This document shows positions 8,419-17,337 of a stretch of DNA of 46,312 nt, piece after piece. Origin of the DNA: an uncultured Lachnospiraceae bacterium (lineage in GTDB: Bacteria > Bacillota > Clostridia > Lachnospirales > Lachnospiraceae); contig CANRJF010000008.1 in NCBI GenBank assembly GCA_947630855.1, forward strand, positions 1-46,312, read 5' to 3'. Made by a program: the position numbers and the translations under genes. Within the stretch, counting starts at the first letter, position 1, and every line of letters begins with the position of its first letter. The notes under the pieces are model-generated. The model saw only the letters and a list, made by a program, of their open reading frames with translations, was not told where the DNA came from and did not search any database.

Positions 8419-10086
8419 TTATACTTCCATAATGATAGGAATAATCATTGGTTTTCGTTTCGTTTCTCTCCATACAAACTCTCCCAGGGAATCTCGGATT
8501 TCTGTTTTTATCCTGCTCCAATCCGTAATATTTTTATCTGTAATCATCGCCATCGTCTCGTCTAAAACCTGTTTTGCCTCATCCATCAGGCTCTCGGAGC
8601 CCCGCACATACACAAAGCCCCTGGATACAATATCCGGCCCCGCCAGTATCTGCCCTGAGCCTTCTTCCATGGTAAGCACAACAATAATAATGCCTTCCTC
8701 TGCCAGATGCTGCCTGTCCCTTAAAACAATATTGCCTACGTCTCCCACGCCAAGGCCGTCTACCATAACATTTCCCACCTGGACATGGCCTGCGACTTTT
8801 GCCCCGTTTTCGTCTAATTCCAGCACATCCCCGGAGGCAAGGATAAAAATGTCGTCTTTACTGTAACCTAACTCCTCCGCAATCTTTCCCTGGGCCATCA
8901 GATGCCTGTACTCCCCGTGAACCGGAATGGCATATTTGGGGCGCACAAGGGAATAAATCAGCTTAATATCCTCCTGGCAGGCATGTCCCGACACATGGGC
9001 ATCGGAAAAAATCACATCCGCCCCCTTCATAAACAGCTCGTTGATAACATGGGAAACTGACTTCTCATTGCCGGGAATGGGGTTGGAACTAAAGACAATG
9101 GTGTCTTTTGGTTTAATCGTAATCTTTTTATGCATACCGGACGCCATGCGGGATAACGCCGCCATGGACTCTCCCTGGCTTCCCGTGGTAATTAACACCG
9201 TCTGTTCATCGGGATAGTTTCTTAACTGTTCAATATCAATTAACGTATTCTCCGGTATATCCAAATATCCCAGTTCCGTGGCAGTGGTAATAATATTTAC
9301 CATGCTTCTTCCCTCTACCACCACTTTTCTGCCGTATTTGCAGGCAGAATTGATAATCTGCTGTACACGGTCCACATTGGACGCAAATGTGGCAACAATA
9401 ATCCTGGAGGTTTTATGCTCCGCAAAAATCGTATCAAAGGCAGTGCCCACGGTCTTTTCCGACATGGTAAACCCGGGACGTTCCGCGTTTGTGCTGTCGC
9501 ACATTAATGCCAGCACTCCTTTTTTGCCCAATTCTCCTAACCTTGCCAAATCAATGGCATCCCCAAACACCGGGGTATAATCTACTTTAAAGTCTCCGGT
9601 ATGCACCACAATGCCTGCCGGGGAATAGATGGCAAGGGCTGCCGCATCCTGGATGCTGTGGTTTGTCTTAATAAATTCTACCCTGAAATTTCCCAGGTTA
9701 ATATGCTGCCCGTACTTCACTACTTTGCGTTTTACTTTCGTGAGCATATTGTGCTCTTTTAATTTATGGTCAATAATACCGATGGTAAGTTTTGTTGCAT
9801 AAATAGGTACGTTAATCTCTTTTAACACATAGGGGATTGCCCCGATATGATCCTCATGGCCATGGGTAATAAAAAATCCTTTAACTTTTTCCATATTCTC
9901 TTTTAAATACGTAATATCAGGAATCACCAAATCAATTCCCAGCATGTCGTCCTCCGGGAAAGACAATCCGCAATCCACCACAATAATACTGTCTTCGTAC
10001 TCAAAGGCAGTAATGTTCATTCCAATCTGCTCTAATCCCCCCAATGGAATGATTTTAAGCTTACTATGTTCTGTTGTTTTTCTCAA
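8419..10086 (-). CDS. rnj: Ribonuclease J
   Basis: A 555-residue metallo-beta-lactamase/beta-CASP nuclease. The zinc-binding motif HGHEDH is at residues 75-80, and beta-CASP and C-terminal domains follow at normal length. RNase J has 5'-to-3' exonuclease and endonuclease activity and drives mRNA decay and rRNA maturation in bacteria without RNase E. The start is a TTG at 10086 supported by a perfect GGAGG seven bases upstream. It follows yrzB by 18 bp and precedes ylbF, in one operon with ruvX and ireB. Confidence 0.95.
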   Translation of the reverse strand: MRKTTEHSKLKIIPLGGLEQIGMNITAFEYEDSIIVVDCGLSFPEDDMLGIDLVIPDITYLKENMEKVKGFFITHGHEDHIGAIPYVLKEINVPIYATKLTIGIIDHKLKEHNMLTKVKRKVVKYGQHINLGNFRVEFIKTNHSIQDAAALAIYSPAGIVVHTGDFKVDYTPVFGDAIDLARLGELGKKGVLALMCDSTNAERPGFTMSEKTVGTAFDTIFAEHKTSRIIVATFASNVDRVQQIINSACKYGRKVVVEGRSMVNIITTATELGYLDIPENTLIDIEQLRNYPDEQTVLITTGSQGESMAALSRMASGMHKKITIKPKDTIVFSSNPIPGNEKSVSHVINELFMKGADVIFSDAHVSGHACQEDIKLIYSLVRPKYAIPVHGEYRHLMAQGKIAEELGYSKDDIFILASGDVLELDENGAKVAGHVQVGNVMVDGLGVGDVGNIVLRDRQHLAEEGIIIVVLTMEEGSGQILAGPDIVSRGFVYVRGSESLMDEAKQVLDETMAMITDKNITDWSRIKTEIRDSLGEFVWRETKRKPMIIPIIMEV

Positions 10087-10104
10087 ATTTTTACCTCCAA
10101 AATT

Positions 10105-10362
10105 TTATATTTCCAAATCCACATCTTCCATTAATTCCGCGAATACCCTGCCGATAGCGCTTAATTCCACTTCCTCCTCCACCATCTCATACATGGATTC
10201 GTCTCTGTCTTCCTCTGTTTCTTTTAATATATATGCTTCTGCATCACCGTCTTCGTCCTCCGTGACCAGCAGATAATTAAAGCCGTTCATCTTTGTACGT
10301 TCCAGACAGAAAAACTGAATATCTTCCTTTGTATCCGGGTCCGTAAATTTAATTTTCTCCAT
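10105..10362 (-). CDS. DUF1292 (YrzB-like) protein
   Basis: An 85-residue, very acidic protein of the DUF1292/YrzB family, whose molecular function is not established. The family is almost always found between ruvX and downstream genes in Firmicutes, as here (3-bp gap after ruvX, 18 bp before rnj). No membrane segment, no cysteine cluster. The annotation rests on the conserved pattern (IxFTDPDTKEDIQF..., NYLLVTED) and on position. Confidence 0.85.
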   Translation of the reverse strand: MEKIKFTDPDTKEDIQFFCLERTKMNGFNYLLVTEDEDGDAEAYILKETEEDRDESMYEMVEEEVELSAIGRVFAELMEDVDLEI

Positions 10363-10365
10363 ATT

Positions 10366-10809
10366 TTATTCCTTTTCTTCCTTTTTCTGGCAGGAAATAT
10401 AATCCAGGTATCCCTGGAGAATCAGCATTGCGGCAATCTCATCCACATATTCTTTCCGCTGCCCTCCCCTGATTCCTGTCTCCTTCATAATATGATTCGC
10501 CTCAACCGTGGTGAGCCGCTCGTCCCACAATTCTACCGGCAGTTTCAGCCGCCGTTCCAGCATTTCTTTAAATTCCAGTGTCTTAAGGCACCGCTCTCCC
10601 TCTGTGCCATCCATATGCTTAGGATACCCCAGGACGATTTTTTCTACACAATAAGAAGAGACAAGACTCTCAATTCTTGCCAGCGTCTGCCGCAGTTTAT
10701 TCTGGGATTTACGCCGGATAATCTCTACTCCCTGTGCAGTGAGCCCCAACTGGTCGCTGACGGCAACCCCTACCGTGTGGCCGCCGAAATCCAGTCCCAT
10801 TATCCGCAT
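10366..10809 (-). CDS. ruvX: Holliday junction resolvase-like protein RuvX (YqgF)
   Basis: A 147-residue RNase H-fold protein. The first acidic residue is in GLDFGG (D7), with further family motifs VLGYPK, WDERLTT and YVDEIAA supplying the remaining acidic ligands. Members have been implicated in 16S rRNA 5' processing as well as junction cleavage. It lies 14 bp after ireB and 3 bp before yrzB, the standard ireB-ruvX-yrzB arrangement of Firmicutes. Confidence 0.92.
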   Translation of the reverse strand: MRIMGLDFGGHTVGVAVSDQLGLTAQGVEIIRRKSQNKLRQTLARIESLVSSYCVEKIVLGYPKHMDGTEGERCLKTLEFKEMLERRLKLPVELWDERLTTVEANHIMKETGIRGGQRKEYVDEIAAMLILQGYLDYISCQKKEEKE

Positions 10810-10823
10810 TATAAACCTCCGTA

Positions 10824-11087
10824 TTATTTTAGTAATCCTGACTTAATATACTCCCTTAAAACTTCTTCTACAATTTCGTCCCGCTCTACTTTCATAATCA
10901 GACTTCTGGCATTATTATGGCTGGTAATATAAGTGGGATCCCCGGACATAATATACCCCACAATCTGATTTACCGGATTGTATCCTTTCTCTGTCAGTGC
11001 CTGATAAACCACTGAAAGCACATCCTTAACCTGCATCTCCGGTTCTTTTTCAACTTTGAAATACTGTGTGTTATTCAAATTCTGCAT
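10824..11087 (-). CDS. ireB: IreB family regulatory phosphoprotein
   Basis: An 87-residue protein of the IreB (DUF965/YrzL) family. In Enterococcus faecalis IreB is phosphorylated on threonines near its N-terminus by the PASTA kinase IreK and restrains cephalosporin resistance; here the N-terminal NNTQYFKVE keeps a threonine. I took the internal ATG at 11087, since an in-frame GTG at 11126 has no ribosome site and would add residues unlike the family. First gene of the operon running to 4682; its promoter is at 11147-11175. Confidence 0.85.
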   Translation of the reverse strand: MQNLNNTQYFKVEKEPEMQVKDVLSVVYQALTEKGYNPVNQIVGYIMSGDPTYITSHNNARSLIMKVERDEIVEEVLREYIKSGLLK

Positions 11088-11146
11088 CTCTTCACGCCCT
11101 ATTCTCTGCTCTTTTGTTTTCTGCACGCAAAAGCACTGCTATTTGT

Positions 11147-11175
11147 ATTTTAATATATTATGCTCTAAAATTCAA
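11147..11175 (-). promoter_or_regulatory. Promoter of the ireB-ruvX-rnj-trmR operon
   Basis: On the minus strand TTGAAT (11175-11170), 17 bp, TAAAAT (11152-11147). It starts just downstream of the mtaB stop codon, so the ireB operon has its own start. Confidence 0.6.
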
Positions 11176-11184
11176 CCATGAAAC

Positions 11185-12510
11185 TTAAATAAGGTACACC
11201 CCCTCTGTCAACCTGCCTTTCACCTTCCCCCTAATCAGGGTATTGGACAAATCCCCTTCCGTTTCCACAGCCGCTTTCACATATTCTTTTGTATGTCCCG
11301 TATAATATTTTTTATCTCCCAGTAAAAATGTTTCTTCCATTAAAACTTCCGTCTCTTTTCCCACATAGTATTCCCGGAATTTCTCTGACATTTTCTCCCC
11401 CAAGGCAATTAATTTTTCGCTGCGGGCAGTTTTCACGGGTTCCGGTATCTGCTCCTGCATAAGGGCAGCCTTCGTCCCCTCCCGTCTGGAATATTTAAAT
11501 ATATGCATCTCATAAAACTGAATTTTTTCCAGATAATTAAAAGTTTCTTTAAATTCTTCCTCCGTCTCGCCGGGAAAGCCTGCAATCACGTCTGTGGTAA
11601 TAGCCGGGTGGCAGAAATATTTCCGCAAAAGATTACAGCAGTTTTCATATTCCGCCGTGGTATATTTCCGGTTCATCCTCTGTAACGTGCTGTCGCACCC
11701 GCTTTGCAGGGAAAGATGGAAGTGGGGGCAGATTTTATCTATACGGCTTAACTTTTCTGCAAATTCTTCCGTGACAACCCTGGGCTCTAAGGAGCCAAGG
11801 CGGATTCTGCATATCCCGTCTGTCTTTGCAGTTTCCTCTATTAAATGAAGCAATGAATCTCCTGTGTCCATTCCGTAGGAGCTTAAGTGGATTCCCGTAA
11901 GCACAATTTCTTTATAGCCCTTACAGGCAAGTTCCTCCGCCTCTCTTAGCACATGTTCCAGTTTCCTGCTTCTCGCCCTTCCCCTGGCATAGGGAATAAT
12001 GCAGTAACTGCAGAATTGGTTGCATCCGTCCTGGACTTTTATAAATGCCCGGGTATGCCCTGCCGTTTTGGAATGGGAAAGCTGTTCATATTCCTGGGGA
12101 TGGTTAATGGGAAGAACCGCTTTTACCTGCACTCTTTTGCCTTCCGGGGAAATTTCCCTTTTATTTTCATAATCCTTTAAAATTTCTATCAGCTCATGTT
12201 TTTTGTTATTGCCGATTATAATATCCACTCCGGCGTCTTTTAGCGCCTCTTCTGTTTTTGTCTGGACATAGCAGCCTGCCGCCACCACAATACTATGGGG
12301 ATTCCGCTTTTTTGCCTGGTGGAGCATCTGTCTTGACTTTCTGTCTGCCATATTTGTAACAGAACAGGTATTAATTATGTAAATATCGGCTATTTCACCA
12401 AAATTTACAATCTGAAAGCCCGCTTCTTCCATCATTTCCTGCATAGCTTCCGTCTCATATGCATTTACTTTGCATCCTAAATTATGCAATGCCACTGTTT
12501 TTTTGTTCAT
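11185..12510 (-). CDS. mtaB: tRNA t6A37 methylthiotransferase MtaB
   Basis: A 441-residue radical-SAM methylthiotransferase that converts t6A to ms2t6A at position 37 of tRNAs. The N-terminal domain carries the three auxiliary cluster cysteines C13 (LGCKVN), C49 (NTCSV) and C80 (AAGCYV); the radical SAM motif is CNQFCSYC (C163, C167, C170); a TRAM domain ends the protein. GCKVN rather than the MiaB-type pattern, together with the NTCSVTNMADRKSRQ stretch, favours MtaB over MiaB. I use the ATG at 12510; in-frame codons upstream (12531, 12582) lack ribosome sites. Divergent from the HPr-like gene. Confidence 0.93.
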   Translation of the reverse strand: MNKKTVALHNLGCKVNAYETEAMQEMMEEAGFQIVNFGEIADIYIINTCSVTNMADRKSRQMLHQAKKRNPHSIVVAAGCYVQTKTEEALKDAGVDIIIGNNKKHELIEILKDYENKREISPEGKRVQVKAVLPINHPQEYEQLSHSKTAGHTRAFIKVQDGCNQFCSYCIIPYARGRARSRKLEHVLREAEELACKGYKEIVLTGIHLSSYGMDTGDSLLHLIEETAKTDGICRIRLGSLEPRVVTEEFAEKLSRIDKICPHFHLSLQSGCDSTLQRMNRKYTTAEYENCCNLLRKYFCHPAITTDVIAGFPGETEEEFKETFNYLEKIQFYEMHIFKYSRREGTKAALMQEQIPEPVKTARSEKLIALGEKMSEKFREYYVGKETEVLMEETFLLGDKKYYTGHTKEYVKAAVETEGDLSNTLIRGKVKGRLTEGVYLI

Positions 12511-12560
12511 TTTGCTCACATTTTTCTCCATTTTTTGTAGTAATGACTGTTTGATACAGG

Positions 12561-12589
12561 TTGACTTTTCCTGCCAAAACAAGTAGTAT
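12561..12589 (+). promoter_or_regulatory. Promoter of the HPr-like gene
   Basis: TTGACT (12561-12566), 17 bp and TAGTAT (12584-12589) precede the HPr-like start codon by about 47 bp. A good GGAGG lies at the gene start. Confidence 0.55.
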
Positions 12590-12635
12590 AGGACTATAAC
12601 ATGAATATGAATGTTAATAAGGAGGTTATTAAATC

Positions 12636-12866
12636 ATGAAAACAGTACAGATTTCTTTAAATTCCATCGATAAGGTAAAAGCTTTTGTAAATGCTATTGC
12701 ACAGTTCGAGTATGATTTCGATTTGATTTCAGGAAGATACGTTATCGATGCAAAATCCATTATGGGTATCTTCAGCTTAGACTTATCCAAACCTATCGAG
12801 CTGGCTATCCATACCGAAAACGATGAGAATGAGATTCTTGAAGCATTAAAACCTTATCTTGTTTAG
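12636..12866 (+). CDS. HPr-like protein without the catalytic histidine
   Basis: A 76-residue protein aligning with HPr of the phosphotransferase system. The catalytic His15 region (IHARPA in HPr) reads IDKVKA here, so the phosphocarrier histidine is replaced by Asp12. The regulatory serine is kept: KSIMGIFSL (S41) matches KSIMGVMSL with Ser46. By analogy with Crh of Bacillus it could be phosphorylated by HPr kinase and act as a regulatory partner without carrying sugar phosphate. This is inference; HprK is not in the window. GGAGG precedes the ATG; a terminator follows at 12907-12935. Confidence 0.85.
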   Translation: MKTVQISLNSIDKVKAFVNAIAQFEYDFDLISGRYVIDAKSIMGIFSLDLSKPIELAIHTENDENEILEALKPYLV

Positions 12867-12906
12867 TCTGACAAAAGGTTTTAACATCAGGAACCGGTCA
12901 AGGTAC

Positions 12907-12935
12907 ATAAGAGGGTGTAAACCCTCTTATTTTTT
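12907..12935 (+). terminator. Rho-independent terminator of the HPr-like gene
   Basis: A perfect 10-bp stem, ATAAGAGGGT (12907-12916) / ACCCTCTTAT (12921-12930), with a GTAA loop and a run of six T (12930-12935), lies 41 bp after the HPr-like stop codon. Confidence 0.92.
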
Positions 12936-12953
12936 ATGCACACGGGATTCTCT

Positions 12954-14132
12954 TTATTCTGCTGTAATGACTTCCGTGGTCTCTATGGCTGTTTTCACTA
13001 ATTCTTCTATCTTTTCCGATAATTTCAACTCGGATTTTTCAATCACCTGTATATTGGGCTTTGTCACCGGATGTTTTGCCACAAAGATGGTACAGCAGTC
13101 CTCAAAGGGAAGAATACTTGTATCATAGGCGCCTATTTTTTCCGATATCTCAATAATCTCGTTTTTATCAAAACCAATGAGGGGACGGTACACAGGAAGG
13201 GTACACACTGCATTGGTGGCGGCTAAAGACTGCATGGTCTGGCTTGCCACCTGGCCGATGCTCTCCCCTGTAATAAGTCCCAGACAATGGTTTTTTCTGG
13301 CAAAATACTCTGCAATCTTCATCATATACCGGCGCATTATAATGGTCAGTTCTTCATGGGGACATTTTTCATAAATATAAAGCTGAATATCCGTAAAGTT
13401 CACCACATGAAGGCGAATGGGGCCGGAATACTTTGCCACGATTTTTGCCAAATCCACCACTTTCTGTTTTGCCCGCTCACTGGTGTAGGGAGGAGCATGG
13501 AAATACACGGCATCCACTTCCACCCCCCGCTTTGCAATCATGTAACCTGCCACAGGGCTGTCAATACCGCCGGAAAGCAGAAGCATTGCCCTGCCGTTTG
13601 TTCCCACGGGCATCCCTCCCGCCCCTTTCACCTCCAGGGAATAAATATTGATTTCCTCCCGGATTTCCACGCAAAGAAGCACATCCGGCTGATGTACATC
13701 CACTTTTATTTCAGGAAAAGCCTCTAAAATCTTTTCCCCCAGCGCCGCATTCAGTTCCATGGAATTCATGGGATAATTCTTTCTGGCACGGCGGGCATTT
13801 ACCTTAAATGTTATGTTTTTATCAGGATACACCCTGTCCATATAATCAATTACATCCTGCGATAACGCCTCAAACCCTTTATCCTCCGTAAGCACCACAG
13901 GACAGATGCCCACAATTCCAAACACATGGGACAAAGCATCCATCACTTCATCGTAATCATATTCCCCCAGGGCATCCACATAAATCCTTCCCTGCAGGCG
14001 GCGTACACGAAATTCTCCCTCCGCCTCCCTTAAAGCATATTTTATTCGGCTCACCAGGGCTTCCTCAAACAGATACCGGTTTTTCCCTTTAATGGCAATC
14101 TCTCCGTACTTTATTAAAAATGATTTATACAT
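12954..14132 (-). CDS. thiI: tRNA 4-thiouridine synthase ThiI
   Basis: A 392-residue protein with a THUMP RNA-binding domain (about 60-165) and a PP-loop ATP-pyrophosphatase domain, SGGIDS at 187-192. It adenylates uridine 8 of tRNAs and inserts sulfur to give 4-thiouridine; in many bacteria it also serves thiamine thiazole synthesis. The C-terminal rhodanese domain of the E. coli enzyme is absent, as in the Bacillus form, which takes sulfur directly from a dedicated cysteine desulfurase. That partner is the adjacent upstream gene, 33 bp away. Confidence 0.95.
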   Translation of the reverse strand: MYKSFLIKYGEIAIKGKNRYLFEEALVSRIKYALREAEGEFRVRRLQGRIYVDALGEYDYDEVMDALSHVFGIVGICPVVLTEDKGFEALSQDVIDYMDRVYPDKNITFKVNARRARKNYPMNSMELNAALGEKILEAFPEIKVDVHQPDVLLCVEIREEINIYSLEVKGAGGMPVGTNGRAMLLLSGGIDSPVAGYMIAKRGVEVDAVYFHAPPYTSERAKQKVVDLAKIVAKYSGPIRLHVVNFTDIQLYIYEKCPHEELTIIMRRYMMKIAEYFARKNHCLGLITGESIGQVASQTMQSLAATNAVCTLPVYRPLIGFDKNEIIEISEKIGAYDTSILPFEDCCTIFVAKHPVTKPNIQVIEKSELKLSEKIEELVKTAIETTEVITAE

Positions 14133-14165
14133 ATCCGCTCCTTTGATATAATATTAAATTGAAAT

Positions 14166-15320
14166 TTATTTTCTTGTAAATTTCCTTCGGAAGGGAATGA
14201 TTTCCCTCATGCAGGAAAGCGTGTAATCCAGTTCCTCCATGGTGGTATTTTTACTGAAACTAAACCGCACGGTGGAATCTATTAAATTTGGATTTAACCC
14301 AATGCCCTGCAAGGTGGAACTGACTGCGGCTTTGTTGGAAGAGCAGGCGCTTCCTGCGGAAATATATACCCCCATTTCCTCTAAGGAATGTAAAAACACT
14401 TCGCTTTTCACATCGGAAACGCTAAGGCTTACAATATGGGGGGCGGAATCTTCCCCTGTCTTTCCGTTGACGGCCACTCCCTCTATCTCTGTGGCTTTTG
14501 AAATAAAATATTCTTTTAATTTTCTCATATGTTCCGTATTGGAGGCGATATTGTCGTATGCTTCCTTTGCCGCCACCCCAAGTCCTGCAATGGCAGGCAC
14601 GTTTTCCGTGCCGGAGCGCATACCCTTTTGCTGCCCTCCCCCAAACAGAATGGGCTTTATCTTTGTTTTGTCTTTTACATATAAAAATCCGCTGCCCTTT
14701 GGCCCATGAATTTTATGGCCGCTGACGGAAAGCATGTCAATCCCCAGCTTCCCGGGATGAATAACAAACTTGCCGTAAGACTGAATGGCATCCACATGGA
14801 AGAGGGCTCCCGGGGCTTTCCGTTTGATTAAACCTGCAATTTCCCCCACAGGCTCTAAGGCGCCAATTTCGTTATTCACATGCATAACGGATACCAGGAT
14901 GGTTTCTTCATTTAATGCTGCTTCTAACGCCTCCGACAAAACAATGCCGTCATGGTCTACGGGAAGATACACCACTTCATAGCCCATTTCCTCCAAATGC
15001 TTCATGGGCTGCAGTACGGACGCATGTTCAATGGCAGTGGTGATAATCCGCTTTCCCGCCCGCTTATTTGCCTCTGCACTGCCAAAAATTGCCAGATTAT
15101 TGGATTCCGTACCTCCCGAGGTAAAAATAATTTCTTTTGCATCTGCTTTTAAGGTCTTTGCAATTATTTCCCTTGCCTCTTTGATACAGCCCTCTGCCTT
15201 TACCCCCATGGTATGCAAAGAAGACGGATTTCCAAAATCTTCTGTCAATAGCTGTGCCATTTTCTCTGCCGCCGCCCTGCTGCATTTCGTGGTGGCAGAA
15301 TTATCTAAATATACTTCCAT
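14166..15320 (-). CDS. Cysteine desulfurase (NifS/IscS family)
   Basis: A 384-residue PLP-dependent enzyme that removes sulfur from cysteine as a persulfide. The PLP lysine is K203 in SGHKIHGPKG; the persulfide-forming cysteine is C326 in SAGSACSS. The long loop around this cysteine resembles NifS/IscS group I enzymes. Its position directly before thiI suggests it is the sulfur donor for 4-thiouridine formation, as NifZ is in B. subtilis; a wider role in iron-sulfur assembly cannot be excluded. Confidence 0.93.
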   Translation of the reverse strand: MEVYLDNSATTKCSRAAAEKMAQLLTEDFGNPSSLHTMGVKAEGCIKEAREIIAKTLKADAKEIIFTSGGTESNNLAIFGSAEANKRAGKRIITTAIEHASVLQPMKHLEEMGYEVVYLPVDHDGIVLSEALEAALNEETILVSVMHVNNEIGALEPVGEIAGLIKRKAPGALFHVDAIQSYGKFVIHPGKLGIDMLSVSGHKIHGPKGSGFLYVKDKTKIKPILFGGGQQKGMRSGTENVPAIAGLGVAAKEAYDNIASNTEHMRKLKEYFISKATEIEGVAVNGKTGEDSAPHIVSLSVSDVKSEVFLHSLEEMGVYISAGSACSSNKAAVSSTLQGIGLNPNLIDSTVRFSFSKNTTMEELDYTLSCMREIIPFRRKFTRK

Positions 15321-15411
15321 ATATGTTTTTCCTTTTCTATTCTGTTTTCCGTTTACAATATGAATTTATTCCTGCATTCTACCGTTCTTATGCTGGTTAA
15401 TTCTGTCAATT

Positions 15412-16164
15412 TTATATACAATTCTCCTGCTCCATTTCCATTTCCGTCATAACAAGAGCCATGGCTGTAATTGCCGCCGTGTCCGTCCGCAAAATCCGTT
15501 TTCCCAGGGAAATAATTTCTGCTTTATTTCCCACCGCCTCTATCTCCTCAGGGGCAAATCCCCCCTCCGGGCCAATGATAATGCTCACCGAACTTTTCCC
15601 TCTTACAGCCGCCAGAGCCTGTTTCGCTGCCGCCATGCCCTCCTTGTTTTCATAGGGCACCAGGCACATGTCTGCCGATAAGGCATAATCCAAAGCCTCC
15701 CGGTAATTCATTACAGGATGAATATTGGGAATTATGCTGCGTTTAGACTGTTTTGCCGCCGCCTGGGCTATGGACTGCCATTTTTTTAACTTTGTCTGCT
15801 GCCTTTTTTCGTCCAGCTTCACCACACAGTAACGCATACTCACAGGTATAATTTCATACACTCCCAGCTCCACTGCCTTTTCAATCACATGCTCCATCCG
15901 CTCACCCTTAGGGATTCCCTGGAACAGATATATTTTTCCCGGCAGTTCCGTAGTCCCTGCCTTCTCCGTTAAAATATCCGCCTGGACAAAATCTTCCCCC
16001 AGCTCACTGATGAGGCAGAAAAAATCTCCCCCCCTTTTACTGCTGACCCGTATTTTCTCTCCCGGCTTCATCCGCAGCACATTTTTTATATGGTTTACAT
16101 CGGAACCGGTGATAGTGATAAATTCCCGTCCAATCTGCTCCTCTTCTACAAAAAACTGATGCAT
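15412..16164 (-). CDS. rsmE: 16S rRNA m3U1498 methyltransferase RsmE
   Basis: A 250-residue SPOUT-class methyltransferase that N3-methylates U1498 of 16S rRNA. The N-terminal PUA-like domain (MHQFFVEEEQI...) is followed by the knotted SAM domain with IIGPEGGF and the C-terminal LGKRILRTDTA. I start at the ATG at 16164, two bases after the prmA stop (16167-16169); the in-frame extension upstream would overlap prmA. The prmA-rsmE pair is a conserved Firmicutes arrangement. Confidence 0.95.
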   Translation of the reverse strand: MHQFFVEEEQIGREFITITGSDVNHIKNVLRMKPGEKIRVSSKRGGDFFCLISELGEDFVQADILTEKAGTTELPGKIYLFQGIPKGERMEHVIEKAVELGVYEIIPVSMRYCVVKLDEKRQQTKLKKWQSIAQAAAKQSKRSIIPNIHPVMNYREALDYALSADMCLVPYENKEGMAAAKQALAAVRGKSSVSIIIGPEGGFAPEEIEAVGNKAEIISLGKRILRTDTAAITAMALVMTEMEMEQENCI

Positions 16165-16166
16165 AA

Positions 16167-17150
16167 TTACCCGTTCTTTCTGGCTGTCACATTGACCCAT
16201 TCGCCCTGGTGGTTGATTTCTATTACCTCTAACCCTGCTGATTCTATGGCCTCTTTTACTTCCTGCTCCTTAAAATCAATTATGCCGGAAGTGATAAAAA
16301 TTCCTCCCTTTTTCAGCCGGTCAGGAATCACTTTTGCCATGGGAATTATCACATCCGCCAAAATGTTGGCAACCACAATGTCAAATTCCTCCCTGCCCAC
16401 CTTCTGCTGAAGGGAAACATCATCAATAAGATTTCCCAGATAAAAATTTCCCAGCTCCTTTGAGAGATGGTTTACCTCCATGTTTTCCCGGGTGGAAGTA
16501 ATGCAATTTTCATCCAAATCCGTCCCAACCACAGAGGATGCCCCCAGTTTTAATGCCGCAATGGACAAAATACCGCTGCCGCACCCTACGTCTAACACTT
16601 TGGGCGCAGGATTGGGGGAAACATAGTCTTCATTCCCCCGGATATATTTTAATAGCTGGCGGATGCAAAGCTGGGTTGTCTCATGTTTTCCCGTGCCAAA
16701 GGAAATGCCGGGGTCAATTTCTATGAGAAACTTGTCCTTATCTTCCTCCTTTAACTCCTCCCAGGTAGGTTTAATCAGAATATCTTCTATATAGAAAGAA
16801 TGGAAATACTCTTTCCAGTTATTGAGCCAGTCCAAATCCTCCGTATCGCTGGAAGTTATGGTTCCCTCCCCCACATCCACAAACTGCCTCTGTTCTTCTA
16901 TTCCTTCTTTCACCTGGCGCAGCAGTCTGCTGTGGTCTTTTCCGTCTTCCAGATAAAAACTCACATATGCGGTTCCTGTATCCGGCGGCAGTTCCGGAAG
17001 AAAATCAATAAACATATCTGCCATATCCTGTTTGGTAAGGGGAACATTGTCTTCAATCTCAATTCCCTCAATGCCCAGTTCATCTAACATGGCGCTTAAA
17101 AAATCTTCTGCTTCTGTGGTTGTTTTTATGGTAAATTTATTCCACTTCAT
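16167..17150 (-). CDS. prmA: Ribosomal protein L11 methyltransferase PrmA
   Basis: A 327-residue SAM methyltransferase that trimethylates ribosomal protein L11. The SAM motif VLDVGCGSGILSIAALKLGA and NILADVI are visible. The ATG at 17150 has AAGGA about eight bases upstream and gives the family N-terminus (MKWNKFTIKTT). The open frame continues upstream to 17318, but those 56 residues are only a translation of the dispersed repeat at 17185-17297, so I left them out. Confidence 0.95.
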   Translation of the reverse strand: MKWNKFTIKTTTEAEDFLSAMLDELGIEGIEIEDNVPLTKQDMADMFIDFLPELPPDTGTAYVSFYLEDGKDHSRLLRQVKEGIEEQRQFVDVGEGTITSSDTEDLDWLNNWKEYFHSFYIEDILIKPTWEELKEEDKDKFLIEIDPGISFGTGKHETTQLCIRQLLKYIRGNEDYVSPNPAPKVLDVGCGSGILSIAALKLGASSVVGTDLDENCITSTRENMEVNHLSKELGNFYLGNLIDDVSLQQKVGREEFDIVVANILADVIIPMAKVIPDRLKKGGIFITSGIIDFKEQEVKEAIESAGLEVIEINHQGEWVNVTARKNG

Positions 17151-17184
17151 ATATTTTTCTTCCTTTTCTGCATATATGCTTCTG

Positions 17185-17297
17185 GGGTTAAAACCTGATA
17201 CCAGATTATTCCGCGCTTCGCGCTTCCACAATCTGCCCCACATTCGCATTTTCGTGGCGCTTACGCACCACTTCATGCTCATATTGGGGCGGGTCAT
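17185..17297 (-). repeat. Dispersed 113-bp repeat, copy B
   Basis: Inverted copy of 27-139, 106 of 113 positions identical and all seven differences transitions. It fills most of the gap between the J-domain gene and prmA. The hairpin with GTAA loop is unchanged, and in the second hairpin one difference turns a G-U pair into G-C, so structure is kept. In frame with the J-domain gene, the sequence after its stop codon reads through a repeat-encoded peptide to a TAA. Confidence 0.8.
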
Positions 17298-17337
17298 ATA
17301 TATAAGAAGGAAGCCCACGATACGGACTTCCCTGTTC

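Noticed and set aside
17151-17318. 56-residue N-terminal extension of PrmA in the same frame
   Set aside because: It is a translation of the dispersed repeat; the internal ATG at 17150 has a ribosome site and gives the family N-terminus.
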